Counted from the stretch's first letter, positions 8,328 through 20,908 are shown. The stretch: 64,000 nucleotides of DNA from Pseudomonas sp. ML2-2023-3 (GCF_037055275.1 NZ_CP146343.1:1336501-1400500), one strand, 5' to 3'. Notes: generated by a model from the sequence alone, not told the origin. Numbers and translations are program-made.

Positions 8328-9365
8328 TTACTCCGCAGGCAGACTCAAGCGTTGTCCGCACATCAGCAGCGCCAGACGACTCAGGCTGTTCCAGGCCGAG
8401 CCCGCTGCCTGACCCTTGATTTGCGCATCGATACGCTGTGCGTCCATCAACAGCTGTGCCCAGCGCTGCGCCGAGTAACGTTGCAAAGCCTTGCTCATCA
8501 GCGGCTTGCGCTTGTCCCAGACCGGGGGGCGTGCCTGGCTGAAAGCCTTGTCCAGAGGAATGCCCTGGCTGTATTGCAGCGCAATATTGGCCAGAACCCG
8601 CAGTTCACGGGCCAGTGCCCAGAGGATCACCGGAGGCTCTACACCTTCACCGCGCAAACCCTCCAGCATGCGCAAGGCGTGGGAAGCCTCGCCGTTAAGT
8701 ACGGCATCGACCAGGCCAAACACATCAAAGCGCGCACTGTCAGCCACCGCGGCCTGTACGGTTTCGACGGTGATCTGCCCGTCTTCGGCCATCAATTTGA
8801 GCTTTTCGATTTCCTGGGCCGCCGCCAGCAGGTTGCCCTCAACCCTTGCAGCAATCAGTTCGACCGCGTCCTGGCTGGCAGACAAGCCTGCCTGTGACAG
8901 GCGCTGGCGAATCCATTGAGGCAACTGGTTGGCGTCGACTGGCCAGATCTGAACGAACTGGGTATGGGGTCCCTCGACAAGTGCCTTGCCCCACTTGGTC
9001 TTCTGCGCGCTGCCATCAAGCTTGGGCAGGCTGATCAGCAAAAGGGTGTCTTCGGCCGGGCGTGAGCTGTACTCGATCAGTGCCGCGGCGCCTTTGTCGC
9101 CGGGTTTACCCGAGGGCAGGCGCAGTTCCAGCAGGCGCTTTTCGGCGAACAGCGACATGCTGGCGCCCGCTTGCAGCAACGTGCCCCAGTCAAAGCTGGC
9201 GTCTGCGCTGAACACCTGGCGTTCATCAAAACCTTGTTGGCGAGCAGTGCTGCGAATGGCGTCTGCCGCTTCCTGGCACAGCAACGGGTCATCGCCGCTG
9301 ATGATGTAGATCGGCGAGAGATTGCCTTGCAAGTGTTTGGCGAGTTGGGCGGGGGCGAGTTTCAT
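8328..9365 (-). CDS. holA: DNA polymerase III subunit delta (HolA)
   Basis: Delta is the clamp-loader subunit that opens the beta sliding clamp. The 345-residue length equals that usual for Pseudomonas HolA. The N-terminal block 'LSPIYIISGDDPLLCQEAADAIR' and the C-terminal 'WNSLSRLALLMCG' are characteristic; delta has no functional P-loop, and none is seen. ATG 9365 is chosen because upstream in-frame sequence runs through the lptE end. It lies between lptE and arfA, as in other pseudomonads. Confidence 0.92.
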   Translation of the reverse strand: MKLAPAQLAKHLQGNLSPIYIISGDDPLLCQEAADAIRSTARQQGFDERQVFSADASFDWGTLLQAGASMSLFAEKRLLELRLPSGKPGDKGAAALIEYSSRPAEDTLLLISLPKLDGSAQKTKWGKALVEGPHTQFVQIWPVDANQLPQWIRQRLSQAGLSASQDAVELIAARVEGNLLAAAQEIEKLKLMAEDGQITVETVQAAVADSARFDVFGLVDAVLNGEASHALRMLEGLRGEGVEPPVILWALARELRVLANIALQYSQGIPLDKAFSQARPPVWDKRKPLMSKALQRYSAQRWAQLLMDAQRIDAQIKGQAAGSAWNSLSRLALLMCGQRLSLPAE

Positions 9366-9383
9366 AGGGGCTATAACGATAGC

Positions 9384-9401
9384 GGGGCGCCTGAGCGCCC
9401 C
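9384..9401 (-). other. GC-rich hairpin between lptE and holA
   Basis: GGGGCGC (9384-9390) and GCGCCCC (9395-9401) form a perfect 7-bp stem with a CTGA loop. There is no T-run on either strand. It may stabilise the lptE end of the mRNA or partly attenuate holA. Confidence 0.4.
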
Positions 9402-9408
9402 GTATGCC

Positions 9409-10014
9409 TTACTGGTTTTGCAGTTCGAGAGGCGACTGTTGAGGGGTTTCCTCTTGAGCCTTGCGTGCAGCTTCGATGGCGTCGGCTTCAGCCTTGGCCT
9501 TCGCATCGGCCTGCTGTTGCAGCTTTTCCAGCTGCTCAGGCGTCAACTGCTCAAGGCGCATGACCAGTTGCTGTACGAGGTCGCGACGCATCTCTTTACG
9601 GATCATTTGGCCTTCCTGATTGGCGCCAGCAATGTTGCTGCCGTCCTGCAGGTAAACCTTGTTCGCTTCAACCCGATTGCTCAGCAGCGTCAGATTGTTG
9701 TGACCCCGGATTTCGTAATTCACCACGTTGGTCAACTGATACTCGGCAGTTCCGCCGTTGCCAGAGTAGCTGGCGGCGCGCTGAGTTTCTTTTTCGCTGG
9801 TCAGAACCATTTTGTACGGAGCATTGGCGGTCAGTTTTACGCCGCTGTTTTCCAGAATCTGACGCAGTTGGCGCACGGTATCGCCATAGGCGTTGCGAGC
9901 ACTCACGTCGAGTTCGGTGATCGTCAGCTGATTGGTGCCGGTGCCGCGCAGCTGGAAGCCGCAGGCGCTCAACAAAATAGCGAGACCCATCACCAGCAGG
10001 TTGCGTTTGATCAT
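9409..10014 (-). CDS. lptE: LPS-assembly lipoprotein LptE
   Basis: LptE plugs the LptD barrel and helps insert lipopolysaccharide into the outer leaflet. The 201-residue protein has a lipoprotein signal with lipobox LSACG and the family start 'GFQLRGTG' immediately after it. The C-terminal ~40 residues are rich in A, K, E and Q and predicted helical, an extension usual in Pseudomonas LptE. ATG 10014 has a strong AAGGGGAG ribosome site about 8 bases upstream. It follows leuS by 89 bases; leuS-lptE-holA is a conserved order. Confidence 0.92.
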   Translation of the reverse strand: MIKRNLLVMGLAILLSACGFQLRGTGTNQLTITELDVSARNAYGDTVRQLRQILENSGVKLTANAPYKMVLTSEKETQRAASYSGNGGTAEYQLTNVVNYEIRGHNNLTLLSNRVEANKVYLQDGSNIAGANQEGQMIRKEMRRDLVQQLVMRLEQLTPEQLEKLQQQADAKAKAEADAIEAARKAQEETPQQSPLELQNQ

Positions 10015-10103
10015 GTGTTGCTCCCCTTGAAACCAGATAGGCCGACTAGGCGGCCCTGAAGGTCTTATTGGGCGCCCGGGCATGGCACGGGCGCCTGTTC
10101 CAG

Positions 10104-12746
<2,643 letters not shown>

Positions 12747-12944
12747 TCAACATAGATCGGCTTTGGTGTTGCCCGGTCAGGTTGGAGCAGGGGTTACAGG
12801 AAGTCCCGTAGCATACATGACCCCGCTCTATCGAGGGAAACCCTGATTGCCTCATCACTCCGTTGGTCGCGGCAGCACGCCGGTTTTACAGGCACAGCTA
12901 AGCTCTCTTTGGGGGAGATACATTTCCTTTAATGAGGTGGACGG

Positions 12945-13229
12945 ATGGCAGAGTTGCAACGCAGCGCAACAACATCGCAAGTGTATGAGCGGCTGATTGA
13001 TCGTTTAAGTGTGGCTCTTGATTCAGCAAAGACGGCTGTCCAATTACGTGATGAACGTCCAGTCGAGTTGGAGTTGCGAGGCTTGAGTCGTGCCGAGCTA
13101 GAGTTGATCAACCTCTATTTGAATCGGATGGGGCGTGAGGCGATTGAACGCTCGCAAGGCAGCAGGAACATGCAGGATGCCCCCAAGGCCAAGGTCATCT
13201 GGCTTAAAGACAGGGTGCAGGGAGCTTAG
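12945..13229 (+). CDS. Small conserved-looking protein of unknown function
   Basis: A 94-residue protein I do not recognise. The start is well supported by GAGGTGG at 12932-12938, about 7 bases before the ATG. It is charged, without cysteines, signal peptide or membrane segment, and looks helical ('RLIDRLSVALDSAKTAVQLRDE', 'LSRAELELINLYLNRMGREAIE' in two blocks). It is divergent from leuS; the 234 bases between them presumably hold both promoters. It stands alone before the ydcF-like gene. Confidence 0.7.
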   Translation: MAELQRSATTSQVYERLIDRLSVALDSAKTAVQLRDERPVELELRGLSRAELELINLYLNRMGREAIERSQGSRNMQDAPKAKVIWLKDRVQGA

Positions 13230-13396
13230 GGCCTTACGGCGATTCAACGATTCAGGCCGGGCCTTCAGAAAAAGTCGCATCAAGAAAGGTTGTACCCCGG
13301 GTTGATGTATCAGGTGTTTGTGTTTGGGTTTCTCACCTGCGCTGTTGATGCGTTCACTCAACCCCCTTAGGCTTCGGGCATCTTTGGAGATGCTCG

Positions 13397-14158
13397 ATGC
13401 CTATTCGATATTTTTTAAAACAACTTCTATTACCTCCTGGAATTCTTTTACTCCTCTTGGTGCTTGCCTGGTGGTTGCGTCGTTCGCGCCCGCGTTTGGC
13501 GGGTGTCCTGTTCGCCTTGGGGGTGGGCGGTTTTTGGCTGATGAGTTTGCCCGTGATGGTGGAATGGGGCGCGCGGGTGCTCGAGAGCGAGCCGCCGTTG
13601 GCCCAAAGCGAGTGGTCCAGGCTTGCGCAGCGGGCGGATGCAATCGTGGTGCTGGGCTCGGGCCGTGAGCGGGGAGACCCGGCATGGGGCAGCGATCAAC
13701 CGACGGGAATAGGCCTGGAACGCCAGCGATATGCGGCCCGGCTGGCCAAGGCTTCAGGTTTGCCGGTACTGACCACGGGAGGTTTGCACTACGGCACGCC
13801 CCCCAGCGAGGCGCAGTTGATGGCGGACTCGTTGCGTGATGACTTTGGTGTGAGCGTGCGCTGGAAAGAAGAACAAAGCCGTACCACGTGGGAAAACGCC
13901 AAAATGACTGCAGACATTCTGCTGCCGCTGGGTATCAAACGCGTGGTAGTAGTCACCCACGGCTGGCACATGCCGCGTTCGGTGTGGAGCTTTGAAAAGG
14001 CCGGCTTTGAGGTTGTACCCGCTCCCGTTGGATTCTTGAGTGCTGACAACGCTCGGCCGCTGGGTGGCTGGATGCCCGAATACAAATCGTTCTGGCAGTC
14101 CGGGCTGTTGATCAATGAAGCGGTCGGGCAGATGTCCTATCCGCTTTTTTACCGGTAA
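13397..14158 (+). CDS. YdcF/ElyC family membrane protein (DUF218)
   Basis: A 253-residue protein with two N-terminal membrane segments (about residues 10-27 and 34-52) and a DUF218 domain. Family motifs are 'ADAIVVLGSG', 'TTGG', 'EEQSRTTWENA' and 'VVVVTHGWHMPRS'. The E. coli homologue ElyC acts in envelope biogenesis and affects use of the undecaprenyl lipid carrier; the reaction is not established. A GGAG lies about 9 bases before the ATG. It converges on lnt across a REP element. Confidence 0.82.
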   Translation: MPIRYFLKQLLLPPGILLLLLVLAWWLRRSRPRLAGVLFALGVGGFWLMSLPVMVEWGARVLESEPPLAQSEWSRLAQRADAIVVLGSGRERGDPAWGSDQPTGIGLERQRYAARLAKASGLPVLTTGGLHYGTPPSEAQLMADSLRDDFGVSVRWKEEQSRTTWENAKMTADILLPLGIKRVVVVTHGWHMPRSVWSFEKAGFEVVPAPVGFLSADNARPLGGWMPEYKSFWQSGLLINEAVGQMSYPLFYR

Positions 14159-14183
14159 CTGAGAGGCGGGGCGTCTGGCTGTT

Positions 14184-14215
14184 TGTGGGAGCGGGCTTGC
14201 TCGCGATGCAAGCCC
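14184..14215. repeat. Single REP sequence forming a hairpin between ydcF-like and lnt
   Basis: One REP arm (TGTGGGAGCGGGCTTGCTCGCGAT, split at 14184-14207) is followed at once by GCAAGCCCG, so CGGGCTTGC and GCAAGCCCG form a perfect 9-bp stem around a 7-base loop. Unlike the pairs at 6630 and 18210 there is no spacer. It sits between two convergent stop codons and could work as a bidirectional transcript end. Confidence 0.75.
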
Positions 14216-14223
14216 GGCTGCCA

Positions 14224-15747
14224 CTACACCGTCTTGGCAATCCGGCTGGTGATCAGTGCCCAGCCAATCAGCAGGCTGCACAGGATGATCAGCGGCCACG
14301 AGCGCCATTGCAGGTAAGGCGTGAAGTTGTGCATGGGGACTACTTCGCCATACATGATGCCCTGCTCAAACTGCGGGATCTGGGTGGTGATCTGGCCGAA
14401 CGGATTGATCAGAGCCGTTACGCCATTGTTGGTTGCCCGGATCATCCAGCGGCCTGCTTCCAGGGCGCGCATTTGTGCCATCTGCAAATGTTGCAGCGGG
14501 CCAATCGACGTGCCGAACCAGGTGTCGTTACTGATGGTGAGCAAAATATCGCTTTGGGCGGCGAGGTTGGCCACGAAGTCCGGGTAGACGACTTCATAGC
14601 AAATAAGCGGCGCGATCTGATAACCCTTCGCTTGCAGCATGGCCTGATCAGACGGGCCTCGGGCGAAGTCCGACATCGGCAGGTCGAAGAATGCGATCAG
14701 GCCGCGCAGGACATCCTGCAACGGCACGTATTCGCCAAACGGCACCAGCTTCTGTTTCAGATAAACACCGTCACCCTCACCAACGGCGGTAATACCGTTG
14801 AAGTAGCGCGGCTCGTGACGTACTTCCTGGCGGATAGGCACGCCTGTAATCAGTGCCGAGTTTCGATCAGCGGCAAACCGCCCCATCATGCTCAAGAAGC
14901 CTTCAGCGTTTTCTTTGAGTACGGGAATGGCGGTTTCTGGCCAAACGATGAGATCAACGCGTTTGGAGCTCAATGTCATGTCGCGGTACAGGGCCAGTTG
15001 CGCGTTGAGCTGCGCCGGATCCCATTTCATGCTTTGTTCGATATTGCCCTGGATGGCCGCGACGCTCAGTGGATCACCCGAAGGGCTGGTCCAGGCGTGA
15101 TGCTTGAGTGCCTGGCCGAGGCACCACGGACCGATCAGTAACACTAAACCAGCCGCTACAAAGGCTTTGCGTTTGGCCTTGATCAGGCGCGGCAGATTGC
15201 ACAGCAGTGCTGCGGTCAGGGCCAGGGTAAAGGAGATCAGCCACATGCCGCCCAGAGGGGCAAGGCCGGCCAGTGGGCCGTCCAATTGGCTGTAACCGGA
15301 GTACAGCCAGGGGAAACCGGTGAGGAACCAGCCACGAAAAGCTTCCTGTGCGACCCACAGGGCCGCAAACGCCAATGTGTCGGCCAGTGGCGCTTCGTTG
15401 CGGCGAATCCAGCGTGCCCAGAGCCAGGCGGGGAGGGCGAAGAACCATGCAATAGCTGCCGTGAACGCCAGCATCAGCAGTCCGGCCAGCAGCACAGACG
15501 CGCCGCCGAAGTGGTGAATGCTGTAGTAGATCCAGCTGGTGCCGGCGCCAAACAGACCAAAACCGTAGCACCAGCCACGGCCCAGCGCCTGTCTTGGGGA
15601 CAGGTCACGCAAGCCAAGATAGAAAATGGCCAGGGCAACCAGTGCCAGTGGCCAGATATCGAAAGGTGCCAACGCCAGGGTTGTCAGTGCGCCGGCCACC
15701 ACGGCCAGCAAGTTACCGGGCCAGCCGGGGGAGGTTATCCAGCGCAT
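14224..15747 (-). CDS. lnt: Apolipoprotein N-acyltransferase Lnt
   Basis: Lnt adds the third acyl chain to lipoproteins in the inner membrane, on the periplasmic side. The 507-residue protein has several N-terminal membrane segments (about residues 1-200) and a C-terminal nitrilase domain. The Glu-Lys-Cys triad lies in 'IVWPETAIPVL', 'YLKQKLVPFGEYVP' and 'PLICYEVVYP'. The start follows the corC stop by 21 bases. It is the last gene of the miaB-ybeZ-ybeY-corC-lnt block, an order shared with E. coli. Confidence 0.95.
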   Translation of the reverse strand: MRWITSPGWPGNLLAVVAGALTTLALAPFDIWPLALVALAIFYLGLRDLSPRQALGRGWCYGFGLFGAGTSWIYYSIHHFGGASVLLAGLLMLAFTAAIAWFFALPAWLWARWIRRNEAPLADTLAFAALWVAQEAFRGWFLTGFPWLYSGYSQLDGPLAGLAPLGGMWLISFTLALTAALLCNLPRLIKAKRKAFVAAGLVLLIGPWCLGQALKHHAWTSPSGDPLSVAAIQGNIEQSMKWDPAQLNAQLALYRDMTLSSKRVDLIVWPETAIPVLKENAEGFLSMMGRFAADRNSALITGVPIRQEVRHEPRYFNGITAVGEGDGVYLKQKLVPFGEYVPLQDVLRGLIAFFDLPMSDFARGPSDQAMLQAKGYQIAPLICYEVVYPDFVANLAAQSDILLTISNDTWFGTSIGPLQHLQMAQMRALEAGRWMIRATNNGVTALINPFGQITTQIPQFEQGIMYGEVVPMHNFTPYLQWRSWPLIILCSLLIGWALITSRIAKTV

Positions 15748-15768
15748 TTCAATCCTTGGTATTGAGGT

Positions 15769-16608
15769 TTAGCGGGCGATAGGCGTAAGGCGAATCAAAT
15801 GAATCCGGCGACTGTCCGCATTGAGGATGCGGAAGCGGTAAGGACCGATTTCAGTGGTTTCGTTGCGTTTTGGCAAGTGCCCGAATGCACTCATGACCAG
15901 GCCGCCGACAGTGTCGAATTCATCGTCGGAGAATTCGGTGTCAAAGAACTCGTTGAAGTTCTCGATGGGGGTGAGGGCCTTGATCAGGAAGTCACCGCTG
16001 GGCAGCGGCTTGATGTAGCTGTCTTCCTCGACATCGTGCTCGTCTTCGATGTCGCCGACGATCTGCTCCAGAACGTCTTCAATCGTTACCAGGCCCGCCA
16101 CGCCGCCGTATTCGTCAATCACGATGGCCATGTGGTTGTGGTTGGCACGGAACTCACGCAACAACACGTTCAGACGCTTGGACTCAGGGACAAACGTCGC
16201 CGGACGCAGCAAATCCTTGATGTTGAACTTGTCGCCGTTCTCCTGAAGGATCAGCGGCAGCAAGTCTTTGGCCAGGAGGACGCCCAGGACGTCGTCATGG
16301 CTTTCGCCGATCACCGGGTAGCGCGAGTGCGCAGCCTCAATGATCGCCGGGAGAAATTCACGGGGGGTCTGGGTCGCCTTGATGCTGATCATCTGCGAGC
16401 GCGGAACCATGATGTCCCGTACCTGCAGGTCAGCCACCTGAATGGCGCCTTCGACGATGGCCAGCGCTTCACTGTCCAATAGTTTGTTCTGGTGTGCTTC
16501 GCGCAGCAGCTCAAGCAGCTCCTGGCGGTTTTTCGGCTCATGGGCAAAGGCCTGGGTCAGCTTACCTAACCATGACTTTTGCCCGTTGCTCGATCGGTCT
16601 TCGCTCAT
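15769..16608 (-). CDS. corC: CorC/YbeX family protein, CBS domains and transporter-associated domain
   Basis: A 279-residue cytosolic protein with two CBS domains (about residues 70-190; 'VRDIMVPRSQMISI' and 'VIDEYGGVAGLVTIEDVLEQIVG') and a CorC_HlyC C-terminal domain ('DTVGGLVMSAFGHLPKR'). The family was linked to CorA-type magnesium/cobalt efflux; the E. coli homologue YbeX has been tied to ribosome-related phenotypes, which suits its place beside ybeY. It lies 38 bases after ybeY. Confidence 0.9.
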   Translation of the reverse strand: MSEDRSSNGQKSWLGKLTQAFAHEPKNRQELLELLREAHQNKLLDSEALAIVEGAIQVADLQVRDIMVPRSQMISIKATQTPREFLPAIIEAAHSRYPVIGESHDDVLGVLLAKDLLPLILQENGDKFNIKDLLRPATFVPESKRLNVLLREFRANHNHMAIVIDEYGGVAGLVTIEDVLEQIVGDIEDEHDVEEDSYIKPLPSGDFLIKALTPIENFNEFFDTEFSDDEFDTVGGLVMSAFGHLPKRNETTEIGPYRFRILNADSRRIHLIRLTPIAR

Positions 16609-16646
16609 AGCGATTTACTCGTATCCCTTGGTCGTTTCAGTGGGTG

Positions 16647-17108
16647 TTATTCGGTTTCGTCGTCTGCATACGGGTCTGGATGACCCAGTTCAGCAAGCAA
16701 CGTTCGTTCCAGTGCTTCCATTTCTTCGGCTTCTTCGTCTTCTATATGGTCGTAACCCAGAAGATGCAAGCAGCCGTGAATCACCAGGTGGGCCCAATGG
16801 GCCTCGAGGCTTTTGCCTTGTTCGGTGGCTTCGCGTTCAACCACGGCCACGCAAATCACCAGATCGCCCAGTAACGGGATATCGAGGAATTCGTCAGGCA
16901 CGTCAGCCGGAAAGGAAAGCACGTTGGTGGCGTAGTCTTTCTGGCGCCAGGTGTGATTGAGCTCGCGGCCTTCGGCTTCGTCTACCAGGCGAATGGTCAT
17001 TTCCGAATCGGCGGTACGCTGACGAAGAGCCAGTTCACACCATTGGCGGAACTGGGCTTCGGTGGGGGCGGCTGCCTCGGTGGCCAGTTGCAGGTCAAGC
17101 TCAAGCAT
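16647..17108 (-). CDS. ybeY: Endoribonuclease YbeY (rRNA maturation factor)
   Basis: YbeY is a zinc-dependent RNase acting in 16S rRNA 3'-end maturation and ribosome quality control. The 153-residue protein carries the full metal motif [11 protein letters not shown] near residue 115. Its ATG (17108) lies inside the end of ybeZ, so the two overlap by 8 bases and are translationally coupled. Confidence 0.94.
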   Translation of the reverse strand: MLELDLQLATEAAAPTEAQFRQWCELALRQRTADSEMTIRLVDEAEGRELNHTWRQKDYATNVLSFPADVPDEFLDIPLLGDLVICVAVVEREATEQGKSLEAHWAHLVIHGCLHLLGYDHIEDEEAEEMEALERTLLAELGHPDPYADDETE

Positions 17109-18120
17109 CGTGACGGTAATCCTTTGCAGCGGGCAGTGCGGCCAGCTTGTCGGCGGCTTCCTGTTCGTAGCGCCCGTAGGCTTCCACAATGCGCTGCACC
17201 AGCGGGTGGCGCACGACGTCTTTGGACTGGAAGTGAGTAAAGCTGATACCCGGTACATCCTTGAGCACTTCAATGACGTGGTTCAGCCCTGATTTGGTGC
17301 CTTTAGGCAGGTCGATCTGGGTGATGTCACCGGTGATCACGGCGGTCGAGCCGAAGCCGATACGGGTCAGGAACATCTTCATTTGCTCGACGGTGGTGTT
17401 CTGGCTTTCGTCGAGAATGATAAAGCTGTTGTTCAGCGTGCGACCACGCATGTAGGCCAGTGGCGCAACTTCGATCACCTGGCGCTCGATCAGCTTGGCC
17501 ACGTATTCAAAGCCCAGCATTTCGTACAGCGCGTCGTAGAGCGGGCGCAGGTACGGGTCGATTTTTTGCGACAGGTCGCCTGGCAGGAAACCGAGTTTTT
17601 CGCCGGCTTCAACGGCCGGGCGCACCAGCAGGATGCGGCGGATTTGCTCGCGTTCCAGGGCATCAACGGCGCAGGCCACGGCCAGATAGGTTTTACCCGT
17701 ACCCGCTGGGCCAATCCCGAAGTTGATGTCGTTCCCCAGGATTTCTTTGACGTAGCGCTGCTGATTGATGCCCCGGGGGCGAATCATGCCCTTTTTGGTA
17801 CGCAGCGAAACACTGGCTTCAGCCACCGGATTACTGGCCAGGTCTTCGACGGCAGATTCCTGCAGGAACAGGTGCACCATGTCCGGTGAAAGCTCGCAGG
17901 CTCTGGTTTCACGGTACAGGCGGCGCAGCAGATGTTCAGCGGAAGAGGTCAGCTTGGGGTCGCCGATCAGCTCGAATTGATTACCGCGATTGCGGATTTC
18001 GATCGTCAGGCGTTGTTCGATCAAGCGCAAATGCTCGTCGAATTGCCCGCACAGATTGGCGAAACGGCGAGCCTCAAATGGCTCGAGAAGAAAGCGATGT
18101 GGTTCGATGGGTGCGTTCAA
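17101..18120 (-). CDS. ybeZ: PhoH-like ATPase YbeZ
   Basis: A 339-residue PhoH family ATPase, probably an RNA helicase-like partner of YbeY. It has Walker A '[11 protein letters not shown]' near residue 146 and Walker B 'FIILDESQN' near residue 240, with '[12 protein letters not shown]' downstream. The N-terminal ~110 residues form a KH-like region. It overlaps ybeY by 8 bases. A REPIN separates it from miaB, its upstream neighbour. Confidence 0.93.
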   Translation of the reverse strand: MNAPIEPHRFLLEPFEARRFANLCGQFDEHLRLIEQRLTIEIRNRGNQFELIGDPKLTSSAEHLLRRLYRETRACELSPDMVHLFLQESAVEDLASNPVAEASVSLRTKKGMIRPRGINQQRYVKEILGNDINFGIGPAGTGKTYLAVACAVDALEREQIRRILLVRPAVEAGEKLGFLPGDLSQKIDPYLRPLYDALYEMLGFEYVAKLIERQVIEVAPLAYMRGRTLNNSFIILDESQNTTVEQMKMFLTRIGFGSTAVITGDITQIDLPKGTKSGLNHVIEVLKDVPGISFTHFQSKDVVRHPLVQRIVEAYGRYEQEAADKLAALPAAKDYRHDA

Positions 18121-18209
18121 GGTCGTATTTAGCCGCCCTTAGGCAATTGAGATGGAATTAAGGATAACGCTAGCAGGTCAAGCGTGAAAGGACTTAACCA
18201 AATGTTTGA

Positions 18210-18297
18210 TGTGGGAGCGGGCTTGCTCGCGATTGCATCACCGCACTCGTCCAGCCGGACCGCGTTGCATGCATCGCGAGCAAGCCCGCTCCCACAG
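18210..18297. repeat. REPIN between miaB and ybeZ
   Basis: Arms at 18210-18232 (TGTGGGAGCGGGCTTGCTCG...) and 18272-18297 are near-perfect inverted copies around a ~40-base spacer. It lies inside a same-strand gene run, so the folded RNA could change the ratio of miaB to ybeZ transcripts. Confidence 0.88.
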
Positions 18298-18314
18298 AAG
18301 TTGATTGCGTGTGG

Positions 18315-19643
18315 TCAGTTCAGCAGCGAGCCCCGCAACGAGTGCGGCTGGGCAGCATCGATGTGCACATCGGCGAATTGCCCGATCAACTGCGGGTTGT
18401 CACAGCGGAAGTTGACGATCCGGTTGTTCTCGGTGCGGCCCTGCAGTTCACCAGGGTCTTTTTTCGAGTAGTCGGTCACCAGAATCCGCTGGATGGAACC
18501 CACCATTTGGCGGCTGATCTCAAAACCCTGCTGGTTGAGGCGATGTTGCAGCGCGTTCAGACGCTCCTTCTTGCGCTCTTCCGGCGTGTCGTCTGTCAGG
18601 TCTGCTGCCGGGGTGCCCGGGCGCTGGCTGTACACAAAGGAGTAGGAGAAGTCGAAACCTACGTCTTCGATCAGCTTCATGGTTTGTTCGAAGTCTTTTT
18701 CGGTTTCGCCCGGGAAGCCAACAATAAAGTCGGAACTGATGCAGATACCCGGTACGGCTGCCCGAAGTTTGCGCAGCTTGGACTTGTATTCCAGTGCCGT
18801 GTGGTTGCGCTTCATGGCCGACAGGATGCGGTCAGAGCCCGATTGCACCGGCAAGTGCAGGTGTTTGACCAGCTCCGGGACTTCGGCGTGGGCCTGGATC
18901 AGGCTGTCGGAGAACTCCAGCGGGTGGGAGGTGGTGTAGCGAATGCGCTCGATCCCGTCGATCGCGGCAACCACGCGAATCAGTTCGGCAAGATCGGCCA
19001 AGCGACCGCCCTCGGTCAGGCCGCGGTAGCCGTTGACGTTCTGGCCGAGCAGGGTCACTTCACGTACGCCGTTTTCGGCCAGGTGAATCACCTCGGCCAG
19101 CACGTCATCGAACGGGCGGCTGACTTCTTCGCCGCGGGTATAAGGCACCACGCAGAATGTGCAGTATTTGCTGCAACCTTCCATGACCGAGACGTAGGCG
19201 CTTGGGCCGTCGATGCGCGGTTCTGGCAGATGGTCGAACTTCTCGATCTCGGGGAACGACACGTCGACCTGCGGCAGCTTGGTGATGCGCGCAGCGTCGA
19301 TCATTTCTGGCAGGCGATGCAGGGTTTGCGGGCCAAATACCACATCCACGTAAGGGGCGCGATCGCGAATCGCCGCACCTTCCTGGCTGGCAACACAGCC
19401 GCCCACGGCAATCACCATGTCGGGGTTGGCCAGTTTCAATTCACGCCAGCGACCCAGTTGCGAGTACACGCGGTCTTGGGCGCGTTCACGGATCGAACAG
19501 GTATTAAGCAGGATGACATCAGCGTCTTCGGCGCGCGCTGTGACTTCCAGGGCCTGATGTTCACCCAGCAGGTCGACCATGCGCGAGCTGTCGTACTCAT
19601 TCATCTGGCAACCGTGGGTTTCGATGTAAAGCTTCTTGGCCAT
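18315..19643 (-). CDS. miaB: tRNA-2-methylthio-N6-dimethylallyladenosine synthase MiaB
   Basis: MiaB adds the methylthio group to i6A37 of tRNAs, using radical SAM chemistry. The 442-residue protein has the three N-terminal cluster cysteines ('[11 protein letters not shown]', 'LLNTCSIRE', '[10 protein letters not shown]'), the radical-[11 protein letters not shown] motif near residue 157, and a C-terminal TRAM domain. It is divergent from the DUF1820 gene and starts the ybeZ-ybeY-corC-lnt run. Confidence 0.96.
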   Translation of the reverse strand: MAKKLYIETHGCQMNEYDSSRMVDLLGEHQALEVTARAEDADVILLNTCSIRERAQDRVYSQLGRWRELKLANPDMVIAVGGCVASQEGAAIRDRAPYVDVVFGPQTLHRLPEMIDAARITKLPQVDVSFPEIEKFDHLPEPRIDGPSAYVSVMEGCSKYCTFCVVPYTRGEEVSRPFDDVLAEVIHLAENGVREVTLLGQNVNGYRGLTEGGRLADLAELIRVVAAIDGIERIRYTTSHPLEFSDSLIQAHAEVPELVKHLHLPVQSGSDRILSAMKRNHTALEYKSKLRKLRAAVPGICISSDFIVGFPGETEKDFEQTMKLIEDVGFDFSYSFVYSQRPGTPAADLTDDTPEERKKERLNALQHRLNQQGFEISRQMVGSIQRILVTDYSKKDPGELQGRTENNRIVNFRCDNPQLIGQFADVHIDAAQPHSLRGSLLN

Positions 19644-19775
19644 GGGTGTTCATCAAGTGATTCAAAGAACCGCGCATTATAGGGGGCATGGCCGTTGCTT
19701 CCTAGCGTTGTGCGTCTGACGGCTATGCTATAGTTCGCGCCCTCTTTTATACCTCCAGATGCTTACCCGCCCACC

Positions 19776-20102
19776 ATGACCAAACGTGAAGCTCCAATCT
19801 ACAAGGTGATTTTCCTTAACCAGGGCCAGGTGTTCGAAATGTACGCCAAGCAGATCTATCAAAGTGATCTGTGGGGTTTCCTGGAAGTTGAGGAATTCGT
19901 CTTCGGTGAGCGCACGCAAATGGTCGTCGACCCGAGTGAAGAAAAACTCAAGGCCCAGTTCGAAGGTGTGGTGCGCAGTTTTGTGCCGATGCACTCGATT
20001 GTGCGTATCGACGAGGTTGAGCGCTTGGGCACTCCCAAAATCAGCGAAGCCCGTGGCGTGAGCAACGTGATGCCGTTTCCGTTTCCGATGCCGGAAAAGT
20101 AA
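19776..20102 (+). CDS. DUF1820 family protein
   Basis: A 108-residue protein of a family common in gammaproteobacteria, with no assigned function. Visible traits are 'PIYKVIFLNQGQVFEMYAKQ' at the start and a proline-rich tail 'VMPFPFPMPEK'. The central part reads like a small beta barrel, and no signal peptide is present. It is divergent from miaB with 132 bases between the starts, and no strong ribosome site precedes its ATG. Confidence 0.85.
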   Translation: MTKREAPIYKVIFLNQGQVFEMYAKQIYQSDLWGFLEVEEFVFGERTQMVVDPSEEKLKAQFEGVVRSFVPMHSIVRIDEVERLGTPKISEARGVSNVMPFPFPMPEK

Positions 20103-20177
20103 GGCCGTTTATTCTGTCGGGATTCGTCTGCCGGGATGGGCTAAGGCTGCGACTGCAGGCTTTGTGCTGGCCTTGAT

Positions 20178-20726
20178 TTAAGGTAGCGGCGAAAACGGCG
20201 AGCGGGCATCGGTCGATTGCAGTTCCTGCAAGTACTTGCGGAAAATCTGCCCCAGGATCTGGGTGGCGGTTTCCAGCTGGTCGCGAGGCATTTGCTCGGC
20301 TACCAGGTCGGCAGTGTCCAGTGCGTCTTCGGCGCCGTTGACCGCGGCCATCTTCAGCACGATATACGCCTGGATGTTATTGGCCGGTACACCTTCGCCC
20401 TTGAAGAACATGGTGCCGAGCTGGAATTGAGCCATGGCGTGACCTTGCAGCGACGCTTGCTCGAAATAGCTCAATGCCTGATTAAGATCGCGAGGGGTGT
20501 TTTTACCGTCGTAATAGAACTCGCCTAACTCGTATTCGGCTTCTGCATCCCCGGCTTTTGCCGCTTCAACGCATGCCGCAAGCGCCTCGGCGAGGTCTTC
20601 AGGCTGAGTATTGAGGGTGCAGCGACCCATCGCTGGGATCAACAACGAGTTACCGCCTGCCTGGACAAGCAGCGGTTGTAGGAGCAACAGGCAGCCCAGT
20701 GCAAGGGCGCGGCCGGTGCGGTTCAT
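20178..20726 (-). CDS. Secreted SEL1-like repeat protein
   Basis: A 182-residue periplasmic protein: a signal peptide ends at LVQA (about residue 24), followed by SEL1/TPR-like repeats ('AEAEYELGEFYYDGKNTPRD', 'AMAQFQLGTMFFKGEGVPAN') at about residues 68-135. SEL1 proteins usually act as scaffolds for protein contacts; the partner is unknown. ATG 20726 was chosen because the signal peptide starts there. It converges on the DUF1820 gene. Confidence 0.82.
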   Translation of the reverse strand: MNRTGRALALGCLLLLQPLLVQAGGNSLLIPAMGRCTLNTQPEDLAEALAACVEAAKAGDAEAEYELGEFYYDGKNTPRDLNQALSYFEQASLQGHAMAQFQLGTMFFKGEGVPANNIQAYIVLKMAAVNGAEDALDTADLVAEQMPRDQLETATQILGQIFRKYLQELQSTDARSPFSPLP

Positions 20727-20908
20727 GGGAATCGACGTACCTCTGAAAGGCGGGTTAACCCGACCGTGGGATGTGTAGGCGCGCATTATGAAATAAGCAG
20801 AGGCAACCTTACAAAGTCTTTACTCGTTTTTCTGCTGCGTGACCGCGATATCCATTGATTTAAGACGATTTTGGACGGGCGGGGTAAAAGATCAGGCCAT
20901 TACGGGCA

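Noticed and set aside
18309..19682. Long plus-strand frame opposite miaB
   Set aside because: Antisense shadow; miaB has all its cysteine motifs on the minus strand.
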